NCBI RefSeq assembly: GCF_014635725.1
Contig: NZ_BMDJ01000002.1
Span: forward strand, 310,001 to 374,000
Direction: 5' to 3'
From: Pedobacter mendelii
GTDB taxonomy: Bacteria; Bacteroidota; Bacteroidia; Sphingobacteriales; Sphingobacteriaceae
Length of the DNA stretch: 64,000 nucleotides
Shown in pieces: positions 9,792 to 18,913 of the stretch; the stretch's first letter is position 1; every line of letters starts with the position of its first letter. The notes beneath the pieces were generated by a model. That model worked only from the letters and a program-made list of their open reading frames with translations, did not search any database and had not been told where the DNA came from. A program made the position numbers and the translations under genes.

Positions 9792-11672
9792 TTAAGGTAA
9801 TTTATCCAATGCAGGTACATTCTGATCATATCCTGCATAGCCCTTATTCTGATTGATTCTTCCTTCCGTATTAAATCGCTGCGCACTTGCCGGAACAGGC
9901 CATAATACGTGGTAAGGTGCAATTTTGTAGTTTACACCTTGTAATGTTGGCACCTGGTTTTTATAAAAATCATTTTTTTCTATAATCCTGTCGTACATAA
10001 AATTATTATCAGAAAAAGTAGCAAGGCTATAACTCTTACCATTATAGGCAGGCTTACCAGTTTGTGCAAAAATGTATGCAATGCGGGTAAGTTCTGTTTT
10101 ACGAGGCTCTTCCCAATACAATTCACGGGCACGTTCATCTAAAATAGTTCCTATAGTTATTTGTGAGGCATTGGTAAACAGCGTTGCATTGGCCCGGCTT
10201 CTCACTACGTTCAAGTCTGCCATAGCCAATCCAAGTTCACCCTTCCAATAGTAAGCTTCTGCCCTAAGTAAATAGGTTTCTGCCAAACGAAATACGTACC
10301 AATCGGTATTTGTTCCGCGTGGCGGTGTCCAGTATGGGTCATTTGCTAAAGCATTGGTCGAATTGATAAACACCTTATAATGTGGCCATCCAAACCAGTG
10401 ACGAATGGTATCAAGTGCACCATTTGTAAAACGTTGTTTGATATTTGCATCCGAATACATTTGCAAAGGCTGACCATATAAGGCTCTATCCGCAGCATTT
10501 GTTGAGGTTTTCAATGCCGGGTTATTGTACACTAAATCTGTCATATCCATCCACATGCCTTTTGCATGTCGGTAATCGGTATTATCCGTCCAGATGTATT
10601 TTGTGCTGTAAGGGGTGCCGCGGTAGCGGCCAATTCCTCTACCGTACATTCTGGTCAGTGGAATTTCTGCAGTAACCAAATCGACAATTGCAGTCGCTCC
10701 TGATGGTGTTTTTACGTTCGCAAAATGCCATGCCGGAACGGTGTTTCTCATCAGTTGTGAACCCAGGGCTGTAAAACCGGCAAAAGCTTCTCTATCAATC
10801 ACTAAAAACAATGCTTCTCTATTGGTAGTAAGCGATTTATTATCCATTCGGTGCAAATCCCAAATCACATTTTTTGTTAAATCAGAAGCGGTGCTTCCAA
10901 ATCTGGTGGTCATCATACCGTATTTTCCACCTGCAATTACATTAGAAGCTGAAGCAATTGCATCATCAAATTTACCAAGTGCCAGGTTAACTTTAGTGAG
11001 CAAATGGCTAACAGCACCTTTGGTTACATCGCCCTTATTGCCTCCATCGGTAACCCAGGTTTGTGCAAATTCAAGGTCTGTTTTCATTTTACCCAGGATT
11101 ACTTCTCTCTTTGTGGAATAAAAATTCGCTTTTGGAAATTCCAAATCGTTTAAAAGCAATGGTACATCACCAAACTGATGAACAAGCCTGTAGTAATAAT
11201 ATGCCCGGTAGAAATATGCTGAACCTAAAATCAGATTTTTTTCAGCTTCAGACGCATATGTTGGTTTATCAATGTTTGAAATGATGGTGTTGGCTTGGCG
11301 TACCGCGACAAATTCATTATCCCAGTACCAACCGATTTTGTTGAAGTCATCACTATTAAGATTCGCATCCGGAGTAATTCTGGAGATTAAATCCTGAGCA
11401 GGCGTGTTTTTATCGGTTGTTCCATCTACAGCAACATCTGAAAAAATCGATTCCGTTAGTAGTGGAGCAGAATCGCCAAAAAACTCTCTTCGCGTTGCCA
11501 ATCCAAGACCATTAAGTGCGGCTTTCATTGCGGTAAGGTTGTTTAAATTCTCTGGTGCATAAGCGGAGAGTTGTTCTGAATCCAGGTATGCTTTTTTACA
11601 TCCTGCAAAGCCCAATAATGCAGCAAAAGCAAATAGGATGGATATATTTTGATTTATTTTTTTCATTTTCAT
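9792..11672 (-). CDS. SusD/RagB-family glycan-binding lipoprotein
   Basis: 626 residues with a lipobox (GFAGCKKAYLD), so outer-membrane surface lipoprotein. The N-terminal helical part carries LILGSAYFYRAYYYYRLVHQFGDVP, cut here to its idea: the repeated Tyr/Arg helix typical of SusD TPR units. The C-terminal part has FRLAETYLLRAEAYYWKGE and WEEPRKTELTRI, both standard SusD blocks. SusD proteins cover the SusC barrel and bind the incoming oligosaccharide. The gene starts five bases after the SusC stop, the usual tandem arrangement. A second ATG two codons in is equally possible as the start. Confidence 0.95.
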   Translation of the reverse strand: MKMKKINQNISILFAFAALLGFAGCKKAYLDSEQLSAYAPENLNNLTAMKAALNGLGLATRREFFGDSAPLLTESIFSDVAVDGTTDKNTPAQDLISRITPDANLNSDDFNKIGWYWDNEFVAVRQANTIISNIDKPTYASEAEKNLILGSAYFYRAYYYYRLVHQFGDVPLLLNDLEFPKANFYSTKREVILGKMKTDLEFAQTWVTDGGNKGDVTKGAVSHLLTKVNLALGKFDDAIASASNVIAGGKYGMMTTRFGSTASDLTKNVIWDLHRMDNKSLTTNREALFLVIDREAFAGFTALGSQLMRNTVPAWHFANVKTPSGATAIVDLVTAEIPLTRMYGRGIGRYRGTPYSTKYIWTDNTDYRHAKGMWMDMTDLVYNNPALKTSTNAADRALYGQPLQMYSDANIKQRFTNGALDTIRHWFGWPHYKVFINSTNALANDPYWTPPRGTNTDWYVFRLAETYLLRAEAYYWKGELGLAMADLNVVRSRANATLFTNASQITIGTILDERARELYWEEPRKTELTRIAYIFAQTGKPAYNGKSYSLATFSDNNFMYDRIIEKNDFYKNQVPTLQGVNYKIAPYHVLWPVPASAQRFNTEGRINQNKGYAGYDQNVPALDKLP

Positions 11673-11677
11673 TTAAG

Positions 11678-14600
11678 TTATAAATTAACATTAAGACCTA
11701 AAGTGTAGTATCTTGGCGTAGGACCATTATTTTGCGGATCCCAGAATGTCCATGTTGGTGCATAGTAGCCTGCATTATTTACATTGGCATAAATTTTAGC
11801 GCTTTTTACACGAAGCTTGGTAAGCAAATTTGATGGTACCGAATACGATACGGCTACGGTGTTTAAGCGTATGAAAGAATTATCCCAATACACATTGTAG
11901 CTTGTACCGCTCGAACCAGAATTTAGTCTGGCGTAATCGTTTATTGGGTTTGCGGGCGTCCAATATGGCAAAACATACGATGATGAGCGGGCAAAGCCTA
12001 CGCTACCAGGTTGGTTTTTTGCCGAATTGTATTGTTTAAGCTGCCCCCAGTTGGCAAGCAATTGAAATGAAAAATCAAAATTTTTGAAAATATTGAATTC
12101 ATTTCGCATCGCGAAGAAATAGCGTGGTGTACGGTAACCTAAAAACTTTTTATCATTATCAGAATAGGCATAATCTCCATCAACATCTTCCAGTTTAAAA
12201 TCGCCGGGTTTAATGGCTGCCTTTGTAAATTTTGCCGCTTCGGCCAATTCACTTTGCTGCCACACGCCCTGAATGTTATAATCCCATATGATGTCGATAT
12301 CTTTACCTATAAACCATCCATTTCCAGGGTCATCCGTTGGCAAAGCAAGGGCAACAATTTTATTTCTGTTGAAGGAAAAATTGAAATTGGTATTCCATTT
12401 AACAGGACCATCAACAAGATTTTTACTATTCAGGTTCAGCTCTCCTCCACGATTATTGATACGGGCAAGGTTTGAATAAACATTAGAATAGCCACTCACA
12501 TTCGGCAGTGTCTGTCTAACCAATAAATCACTTGTTTTCTTGTTATAGGCATCAATGGAGCCGCTAATGCGATCGTTAAAAATTGAAAAATCCAAACCGG
12601 CGTTCATTGCAGTGGTTTCTTCCCACTTTAAGTCTGAATTGGCCATTTTCGCTCCAATCTGAACCGTGTTCACATCTGAGGCAGCACCACTACCGTTTAC
12701 GGTTTGGTATTTACCACTTGTTAACTGAGCAAGTGCAGCATAGGGATCAACGGTTCCATTATCAGGGTTACGTAAATCGCGGTTACCATTTATACCATAC
12801 GACAGACGAAGCTTACCGTAGCCTAACCATTTCTGATTTTTCATAAAGGCTTCATCTGTAAATACCCATGCTAATGCTGCTGCCGGGAATGTAGCCCGCT
12901 TGAAGTTTACACCAAAAACAGAATAACCATCTCTACGAACCGAAAGGGTTAATATATAACGGCTCAACAAACTATAATTTATTCTTGCCATCAATGCATC
13001 TCCTGTGTATACTTTATCTTCACTATTTGTTACGGGTTTGATTCCGCTTGAAAGGTTATGATAACTTAATACATCACTGGGAACGAAGCCTTCATTTGAA
13101 GCTTGTGTCCACCAGGTCTGGTATTTTTCAGCATTTGCCAATAGCGTAACATCCACGTTATGAATGTTGGCGAAGGTTTTGTTCCATTTAAGTAGATTAT
13201 CCACTTGCCAGTTGTAGCGTGTTTCGTTGGCACGTGTTGCAGATCCTCCTGGAGTTACGACATCCGGATTTCTGGAAGATCGATAATCGAACGTTCTGTA
13301 GAAATCCAGACCTGGACTAAAATTCAATTGATAGGTAATTCCGAAAGGTAATTTTACACGGCCATAAACGCTTGCAAAAATTGTATTCTGCTTATTCATG
13401 CGTTCATTGTATGTCATACTTAAAAAAGGGTTTCTGGCATTCAAACCGCTATCATCTGTTGGAATGCGCCTCAATTGTCCGTTTGGAAGGAATTTATCCC
13501 CGTAAGGTGACAAGTTTAATATCTGCGTCCAGTCTGCCTCGGTTGATCCATCTCCTGTTCTGGCTTCATCTCTATCGGCGAATTGGACATTCATACCCAG
13601 GGTTAACCATTTGGCTGCTTCGCCTTCAAGATTTATCCTTCCCCTGATTGCGGTATAATCACCACCTTCTATAACATTTTGGTTTTTCTGGTAGTTTAAA
13701 GACATATAGTAGGTAATTTCTTGCTTCTTACCACTTAAAGAAAGGGTATGATCCTGACGGAAACCAGTTCTAAAGATATCATCATACCAGTTAACTGTTT
13801 TTCCGGCCAGATAATTTGCCTTCTCATTTGCAACAAGGCCAAGTCTGTTAAGCCATAAGTCAACTGGATCGCCAGTTTGCCCATTCAACCATTGGGTGAG
13901 GTTAACGCCTTCAGGAAGATTTCTAGGATCGGTATACAAATAATCTGGGGTTGTGGCGCCGCTGCGCAACACATCACCTCTCCATGCTAAAAATGCTTCA
14001 TCCTGGTAAGGCCGCATGTTTTTAGCAACCTGGGCAAGACCAACATTGGTATTAAAAGTAATGGTTGGCGATTCACCTCTACCCTTTTTGGTCGTTATTG
14101 CAATAACTCCTGTTGCAGCTTTAGCGCCGTAAACCGCAAGAGAACTTGCATCTTTTAAAACGTCTATTCCATCAATATCATTTGGATTAATATCAGCAAG
14201 CTGCCCATTGTAAATTACACCATCCAAAACAATAAGTGGTGAGGTTCCTGCACTTAAGGTCGACTTCCCCCTTACCAACAAGTCTCCGCCACCCTTGGCA
14301 CTCGAACTCAATCCAACAGACAGGCCTGGAATATTACCTTTCAATACATCTGCTATACTTTGTGGATTTTCATTTTCAAGCTGGGTTGCTTTAACGCTGG
14401 AAATGGCACCGGTAGCGTCGCGTTTTGTTGTGGTACCATAGCCTATTACAACAACATCAGTTAGGCTTCTGGATTCTTCAGCCAAGGTAACAGAAATGCT
14501 TGTTCTCTGGCCAACTGAAATCTCTTGCGTGGTAAATCCTACAGCAGAAAAAACAAGTGTTGCATTAGGTGGAACAGCTATCAAAAAACTTCCGTTAGCT

Positions 14601-14764
14601 CCTGTAGATACTGCAATTTGAGCATTTTTAACTTTTACCGAAATGCCCGGCATGCCTGCCCCGGTTTTGTCTTTTACAGTTCCTTTTATAGATATGCTCT
14701 GTCCAAAACATAGCGTAAATACAAAGCAAACCAATGCAATTAGTAGGGTAATGGTTTTTCTCAT
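11678..14764 (-). CDS. SusC/RagA-family TonB-dependent outer-membrane transporter
   Basis: 1028 residues. After a signal peptide comes a carboxypeptidase-regulatory-like domain (about 25-110), then the SusC junction DVVVIGYGTTTKRDATGAIS, the plug (SIADVLKGNIPGL, PLIVLDGVIYNG, IDVLKDASSLAVYGAKAATG) and a large beta-barrel ending in an aromatic strand (YYTLGLNVNL). It imports oligosaccharides with energy from TonB. There is no extra N-terminal signalling domain of the anti-sigma type. It is the first gene of the glycan operon, and a clear Bacteroidota promoter lies 30-60 bases upstream. Confidence 0.96.
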   Translation of the reverse strand: MRKTITLLIALVCFVFTLCFGQSISIKGTVKDKTGAGMPGISVKVKNAQIAVSTGANGSFLIAVPPNATLVFSAVGFTTQEISVGQRTSISVTLAEESRSLTDVVVIGYGTTTKRDATGAISSVKATQLENENPQSIADVLKGNIPGLSVGLSSSAKGGGDLLVRGKSTLSAGTSPLIVLDGVIYNGQLADINPNDIDGIDVLKDASSLAVYGAKAATGVIAITTKKGRGESPTITFNTNVGLAQVAKNMRPYQDEAFLAWRGDVLRSGATTPDYLYTDPRNLPEGVNLTQWLNGQTGDPVDLWLNRLGLVANEKANYLAGKTVNWYDDIFRTGFRQDHTLSLSGKKQEITYYMSLNYQKNQNVIEGGDYTAIRGRINLEGEAAKWLTLGMNVQFADRDEARTGDGSTEADWTQILNLSPYGDKFLPNGQLRRIPTDDSGLNARNPFLSMTYNERMNKQNTIFASVYGRVKLPFGITYQLNFSPGLDFYRTFDYRSSRNPDVVTPGGSATRANETRYNWQVDNLLKWNKTFANIHNVDVTLLANAEKYQTWWTQASNEGFVPSDVLSYHNLSSGIKPVTNSEDKVYTGDALMARINYSLLSRYILTLSVRRDGYSVFGVNFKRATFPAAALAWVFTDEAFMKNQKWLGYGKLRLSYGINGNRDLRNPDNGTVDPYAALAQLTSGKYQTVNGSGAASDVNTVQIGAKMANSDLKWEETTAMNAGLDFSIFNDRISGSIDAYNKKTSDLLVRQTLPNVSGYSNVYSNLARINNRGGELNLNSKNLVDGPVKWNTNFNFSFNRNKIVALALPTDDPGNGWFIGKDIDIIWDYNIQGVWQQSELAEAAKFTKAAIKPGDFKLEDVDGDYAYSDNDKKFLGYRTPRYFFAMRNEFNIFKNFDFSFQLLANWGQLKQYNSAKNQPGSVGFARSSSYVLPYWTPANPINDYARLNSGSSGTSYNVYWDNSFIRLNTVAVSYSVPSNLLTKLRVKSAKIYANVNNAGYYAPTWTFWDPQNNGPTPRYYTLGLNVNL

Positions 14765-14795
14765 CTTATATTTGGTTTAGAATAATTGGATGATA

Positions 14796-14826
14796 CAAAC
14801 CTATTCTAAATATTCCATTTTCCAAA
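14796..14826 (-). promoter_or_regulatory. Bacteroidota-type promoter for the SusC operon
   Basis: Read on the minus strand: TTTG at 14826-14823, exactly 19 bases, then TAGGTTTG at 14803-14796. This equals the Bacteroidota consensus TTTG-N19-TAnnTTTG. The predicted transcription start is near 14789, giving a leader of about 25 bases before SusC. Confidence 0.75.
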
Positions 14827-14840
14827 CAAAAATAAATCAT

Positions 14841-14863
14841 AACTACCTATAAAATAGATAGTT
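14841..14863. promoter_or_regulatory. Inverted repeat upstream of the SusC promoter, candidate operator
   Basis: AACTACCTAT, three A, ATAGATAGTT: ten-base arms with one mismatch, centred about 27 bases upstream of the -33 element. That is a usual place for an activator site. The regulator is not known; the adjacent DISM/zinc-ribbon protein is a candidate by position only. Confidence 0.45.
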
Positions 14864-15369
14864 ATACAAATTTATAATGCGGTATAGCAACAATGGTATC
14901 TCCTAAAAAAAGCACTCTATACGTTCCATTTCAACTATGCTTAATTTTGATTAATACGGCTGAGCAACATTTATTATTTGGTAATTTTTTTTCAGCCTAT
15001 CAGTTCTATGCCGTTTTTGGAGTGCTTATGCTATATCAATCATGCAAAAAAACAAGCATAGCTGGTTGACTTGATTTGCTCAACTATCAACTGGAATTTA
15101 AAAACAGTACGAGGAAAGAGGACAAAATGCTGGAGAAAAATATACAATCGAATATTGTATTAAGATCTGAATAGACACGTTAAGGCCGATAAGGCTAACA
15201 AAACTTATCTTATATTAAATAAACTGGAGATGCTGCCTTCTATATCATTTGTTTGATATGGAATTCAACCTTAAACCTCGGTATGAAAAGGATTTTCTTG
15301 AATTCTAATAATCAACTAATCAGTATTACAAACTAGAAAGTATGCAGCTTGAAATGTCAACAGAGAGGA
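14864..15369. other. Intergenic, no gene seen
   Basis: About 500 bases between the receptor-regulator gene and the SusC promoter. It is AT-rich with stops in all frames. I see no convincing hairpin terminator, RNA or further promoter in it. Confidence 0.5.
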
Positions 15370-17259
15370 TTATGCAACTGATGGATCCAAAAGCAGCTTT
15401 CCCCAATCTCCATCTGAATTTTTTTTAAGCAAAGCTTTTTTATCAAGTAAAAGCTTTTGCATTTTCGAATTATAGGTCCAGCAAGTGCTTTGACGAATGT
15501 TTAAAATCTCGGATAATTTATAGGAAGAGATGGTACCCTTAGACGTATAAATAAGGATAAACATATACAGTGCCTTGTTTATGGGAATCTTTGAATTTTG
15601 CAGGATGGTGTTGGCAATTGCCGATTCATCATAACCACACTTGGTACATCTTCTGCTGAATGCGGTTTGACCAGCAGAGTGTTGCGTGTTCTGACACCTT
15701 CTGCAGGCATATCCATGACTCCATTTCAATTCGGAAAGGTATCTAAAACAACTATCCTTATCTGGATATATCCTGCTGAATTCTTCAAAATCCAAACCCT
15801 TTTGCATAACTCTTGCACGTGTAACTTTCTCTATATTAAGATGAAGTTCAGAAATATCTTTTTTCAGCAAACGGTTCATCACCGAGATCTCTGCGTTTTG
15901 TTTTTCGATGGTAAAAGTCTTTTGCTGAATTTCCTGCGTACGTTCATCGACAAGCACCTGCAATTGCTCATTTAGGTTCTGGTGTAAATCATCATTTATT
16001 CTAAGCTGTTCAATAATCCTTTTTTGTACTCTGCTTTTTTTCTTTCGGAGGGTACGTATCGCATTACCTATTGCGAAGGAAACCAATATCATTTCAACAA
16101 CAAAGCAGATACTTAGACTATAATAGGTAAGGGTACCGTAAGGAATCCACTTTAAAAGCAGTAAGATTTTGAGCACAAAACCTGCAACCAGAAATCCATA
16201 ACCAATTACTAAAAAGCTGGCCGGCTTATAGCCAGATGAGAGTACGGAAATTCCGGCGCTAAATGCAACCAGCAGCGGAATAAATTCGATTATTTTAAAA
16301 TTAAATAAAGGGGTATAAATCAGACAGGCGATAAAGAAAATACTTCTTAGAACAATAGTAAGTATCACCAACTTATAAAAAAATGGTGATTTTGACTTCA
16401 GATATAAAAAATTACTGGTAAATAATAACCCGAAAATGCTGCTTAAAAAAAGGGAAATGCCAAATCCATAAACATTGATATGAGGATTTGTTGGCCACAG
16501 GTATTGAAAGGCTATACCATCATTACACATTTCATACATACCGATACTTAAGTTATACAGCACATAAAACAAATATTGTTTTCCCTTTACAGCAAAGTAC
16601 ATTAGAAGGTTATATAGGCAAAATACCGCTATCATCCCATAAAAAAGCCCAAACAACAGATATTCTCCCAGCGCGTAGCTGACAAACCACCTAAGATCCC
16701 GCAAAACAATAATCGTGCTCACTGAATGCGGTGATTTGATCCGGAGATAATATGTGAGGGTTTGATTAGTGTGGTTATTTAGGTCATAAATAAAATTTTT
16801 GTGGTCGTATCCTCTTTTCGAGAAATTATAATTGGTACCATAATAATTTGCTTTGTATTTCCCAGATCCATCAGGTGCAAATAATGTTAGCTCGCTTATT
16901 GACTGATCAAAAAACTCCAGTATCCATTGTTTTGAGCGCTCCTGATTATGCTTGATTTTAAATCGATACCAATAAGCTGACTGTGGATTATCATTTTTAG
17001 GAATTCTAAGGGTATTTGAACGGAATTTATACTGGAATTCTTTACTTATTACTTGGCTAAAATTCAAGTTAGCTTTAGCATCTTCCAAAACATCAATCTG
17101 ACCAAACGAAAGCATTGTATGTGGTGAATCATTCTGAATTCGCACAGCTTGTTGCGCATGGGTCATTTGCCCGTAGCAAATTAAAATCAACAAAATTAAT
17201 GTACATTTAATTCCAATATATTTTACACGATAAGAGTGAAAGGATGAAATAGGGTACAT
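15370..17259 (-). CDS. 7TM-DISM receptor fused to IS1595-type zinc-ribbon/HTH domain
   Basis: 629 residues. A signal or TM segment near residues 18-36 leads into a periplasmic 7TMR-DISM extracellular domain (about 40-185), then a 7TM-DISM membrane block (about 190-400) and a coiled coil (about 405-485). The C terminus (about 490-605) is not a kinase or LytTR. It reads as the N-terminal part of IS1595-family transposases: a conserved FEEF...YPDKDSCFRYLSELKW block, zinc ligands C519/C522 and C538/C541, then TILQNSKIPINKALYMFI and a helix-turn-helix-like stretch SSYKLSEILNIRQSTCW. The DDE catalytic domain is absent, so it cannot be a transposase. I infer a membrane-bound DNA-binding regulator that senses a ligand outside. 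It is co-oriented with and just upstream of the glycan SusC operon. Confidence 0.82.
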   Translation of the reverse strand: MYPISSFHSYRVKYIGIKCTLILLILICYGQMTHAQQAVRIQNDSPHTMLSFGQIDVLEDAKANLNFSQVISKEFQYKFRSNTLRIPKNDNPQSAYWYRFKIKHNQERSKQWILEFFDQSISELTLFAPDGSGKYKANYYGTNYNFSKRGYDHKNFIYDLNNHTNQTLTYYLRIKSPHSVSTIIVLRDLRWFVSYALGEYLLFGLFYGMIAVFCLYNLLMYFAVKGKQYLFYVLYNLSIGMYEMCNDGIAFQYLWPTNPHINVYGFGISLFLSSIFGLLFTSNFLYLKSKSPFFYKLVILTIVLRSIFFIACLIYTPLFNFKIIEFIPLLVAFSAGISVLSSGYKPASFLVIGYGFLVAGFVLKILLLLKWIPYGTLTYYSLSICFVVEMILVSFAIGNAIRTLRKKKSRVQKRIIEQLRINDDLHQNLNEQLQVLVDERTQEIQQKTFTIEKQNAEISVMNRLLKKDISELHLNIEKVTRARVMQKGLDFEEFSRIYPDKDSCFRYLSELKWSHGYACRRCQNTQHSAGQTAFSRRCTKCGYDESAIANTILQNSKIPINKALYMFILIYTSKGTISSYKLSEILNIRQSTCWTYNSKMQKLLLDKKALLKKNSDGDWGKLLLDPSVA

Positions 17260-17420
17260 TAAATTTGGTTAAGGTAACCCTAAAAGTATTAAAACATTAC
17301 TTCATGTCCAAACTTTACTGTATTGAATTATTGGCCTTTAGTGGATTGTAATATTATGGTAGCTATAGGATTTAAAGGTAGATTTGTTAAAAGGCTTTAT
17401 TTATAACATAGTTTTTAGCA

Positions 17421-17462
17421 AATAACTAAGCAATTTTAACATTAAAAAACTGCTTAGTTATT
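17421..17462 (-). terminator. Long perfect hairpin after the second SusD
   Basis: AATAACTAAGCA and TGCTTAGTTATT are perfect 12-base arms; the 18-base loop can pair again (TTTT with AAAA). It begins 12 bases after the SusD stop on the minus strand. The T-tract after it is weak, so it is a terminator or a 3'-end stabiliser for the SusC/SusD transcript. Confidence 0.6.
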
Positions 17463-17473
17463 CAAATTACTAC

Positions 17474-18907
17474 CTAAAAAGCATCAAACCACAATTTTGT
17501 TGTAAGTAAATCAGCGCCCTGGCTAGCTACCGCATCTCTATAACTTTGTGCATTTAAAGATTGCTCAGTGCCTGGATATATGAACCGGACCGGAATCTGA
17601 CCATTTAATACTGTGTTTACAGAAACCGTTAACTTAGGATAATCCAATCTTCGTTGTTCTGTCCAGGCTTCTAAACCCTGACCAAAAAGGCTAATCCATT
17701 TTTGCTCACCAATTGATTTTTTATAATTTGTTGCATCATACTGAACCGCTGACTGGGAAAGATAATTGGTTACCAGCGCATCTGAAATGCCGTATTGTTT
17801 TAAAGAAGCTGTTATCGCTTGCCTATATAAAAGCGAGGCATCTTCAGTAGTCAATCCACGGGCAGCCGCCTCTGCCCTATTAAACAATAGTTCGGCATAA
17901 CTGTAAATCACAGCAGGCGATTGTGGAGCAAGAAAGTAAACGCCAGGTTTGGATGTTTTCGCAAAACCCAGGTTGCTGGCTTCCGAATTGGTTAATCCGT
18001 TAGGTACACCTACATACTCTTCTGGTGTAGCAGTTTGGGTTTTACTTGCAAAAATTGGCAAGCGTGGATCATTGAGCGTAAACAATTTGTCTACAATCGT
18101 TTTGCTAATGCGGTAATCATCACGCGTATCAAACTGTGCGCTTACCGGGTTTTGTTGAGGCGATATCTGATATATTAGTTGCGCTATATCGGTGTTATCG
18201 CTAAAATAGGCATCACCGTCAGCTTTTATTTCATCTAAAACCTGTTTAGCTTTTGCAGGCTCCTTATCTGCAATTCTTAAGGCGATTCTTAATCGCAAGG
18301 CATTAGCAAATTTTTTCCATCTAGTAATATTCCCATTGTAGATGATATCGCCTGCAATGCTCTTCCCTGCAGGATCAAGCGCAATTTTCGCAGCCTTTAA
18401 ATCGTCCAACAGGCCAAAATATACATCTCTTTGTTTATCGTATTTCGGGGTAATAAATTCATTTAGTTTACCGGCCTGGGTATATGGAATATCTCCATAA
18501 GCATCTGTAAGCAGCAGGAATGACCAAGATCTCAGCGTTAGCGCCACACCTATGTAGTTAGAATTTGAAGTGCTGTTACCTATCTCTATAATTTTATTAA
18601 AGCCGTTAATACTTTGTGAATACAAGGTAGACCAAAGTGAGGTAAAACTACTGTTGGAGTAAATAAATCTATCTTCTTCGGTGTATTGAATTTTGGCCCA
18701 ATGTTGCGCAAATAACAAACTGGAGTTCATATTGTTGGTTGTACCCCAGTAGGCATCTGTCGTATTCTTTATTGCAGCTGTCAGCAAATAGTCGGGCTGA
18801 GCATTCTCTGTCGCGTTCGGGTTGATGTTTACCTCATCAAGCTCTTTACTGCAAGAACCAGACAAAACGGCAAATAAAATCAGTATATAAATAAAATTAT
18901 TTTTCAT
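17474..18907 (-). CDS. SusD-like lipoprotein (SusD-like_2 type) of riboswitch-controlled pair
   Basis: 477 residues with a lipobox (LSGSCSKEL). The start NINPNATENAQPDYLLTAA and the SWSFLLLTDAYGDIPYTQAG helix pair are typical of the SusD-like_2 group (PF12771), which is shorter than classic SusD and is common in transporters whose substrate is not a glycan. Further blocks are WKKFANALRLRIALRIAD and SYAELLFNRAEAAARG. It lies six bases after its SusC partner. The SAM riboswitch upstream of the pair suggests a role in methionine or sulfur supply, though the cargo cannot be read from the sequence. Confidence 0.93.
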   Translation of the reverse strand: MKNNFIYILILFAVLSGSCSKELDEVNINPNATENAQPDYLLTAAIKNTTDAYWGTTNNMNSSLLFAQHWAKIQYTEEDRFIYSNSSFTSLWSTLYSQSINGFNKIIEIGNSTSNSNYIGVALTLRSWSFLLLTDAYGDIPYTQAGKLNEFITPKYDKQRDVYFGLLDDLKAAKIALDPAGKSIAGDIIYNGNITRWKKFANALRLRIALRIADKEPAKAKQVLDEIKADGDAYFSDNTDIAQLIYQISPQQNPVSAQFDTRDDYRISKTIVDKLFTLNDPRLPIFASKTQTATPEEYVGVPNGLTNSEASNLGFAKTSKPGVYFLAPQSPAVIYSYAELLFNRAEAAARGLTTEDASLLYRQAITASLKQYGISDALVTNYLSQSAVQYDATNYKKSIGEQKWISLFGQGLEAWTEQRRLDYPKLTVSVNTVLNGQIPVRFIYPGTEQSLNAQSYRDAVASQGADLLTTKLWFDAF

Positions 18908-18913
18908 GTGTGA

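Noticed and set aside
10741..11121. A 126-codon frame antisense to the SusD gene
   Set aside because: Shadow frame of a well-supported SusD; composition follows the SusD codons.
15370..17259. An IS1595 insertion in the receptor gene
   Set aside because: The zinc-ribbon part is in frame, separated by a coiled coil, and no DDE domain, terminal repeats or target duplication was seen.
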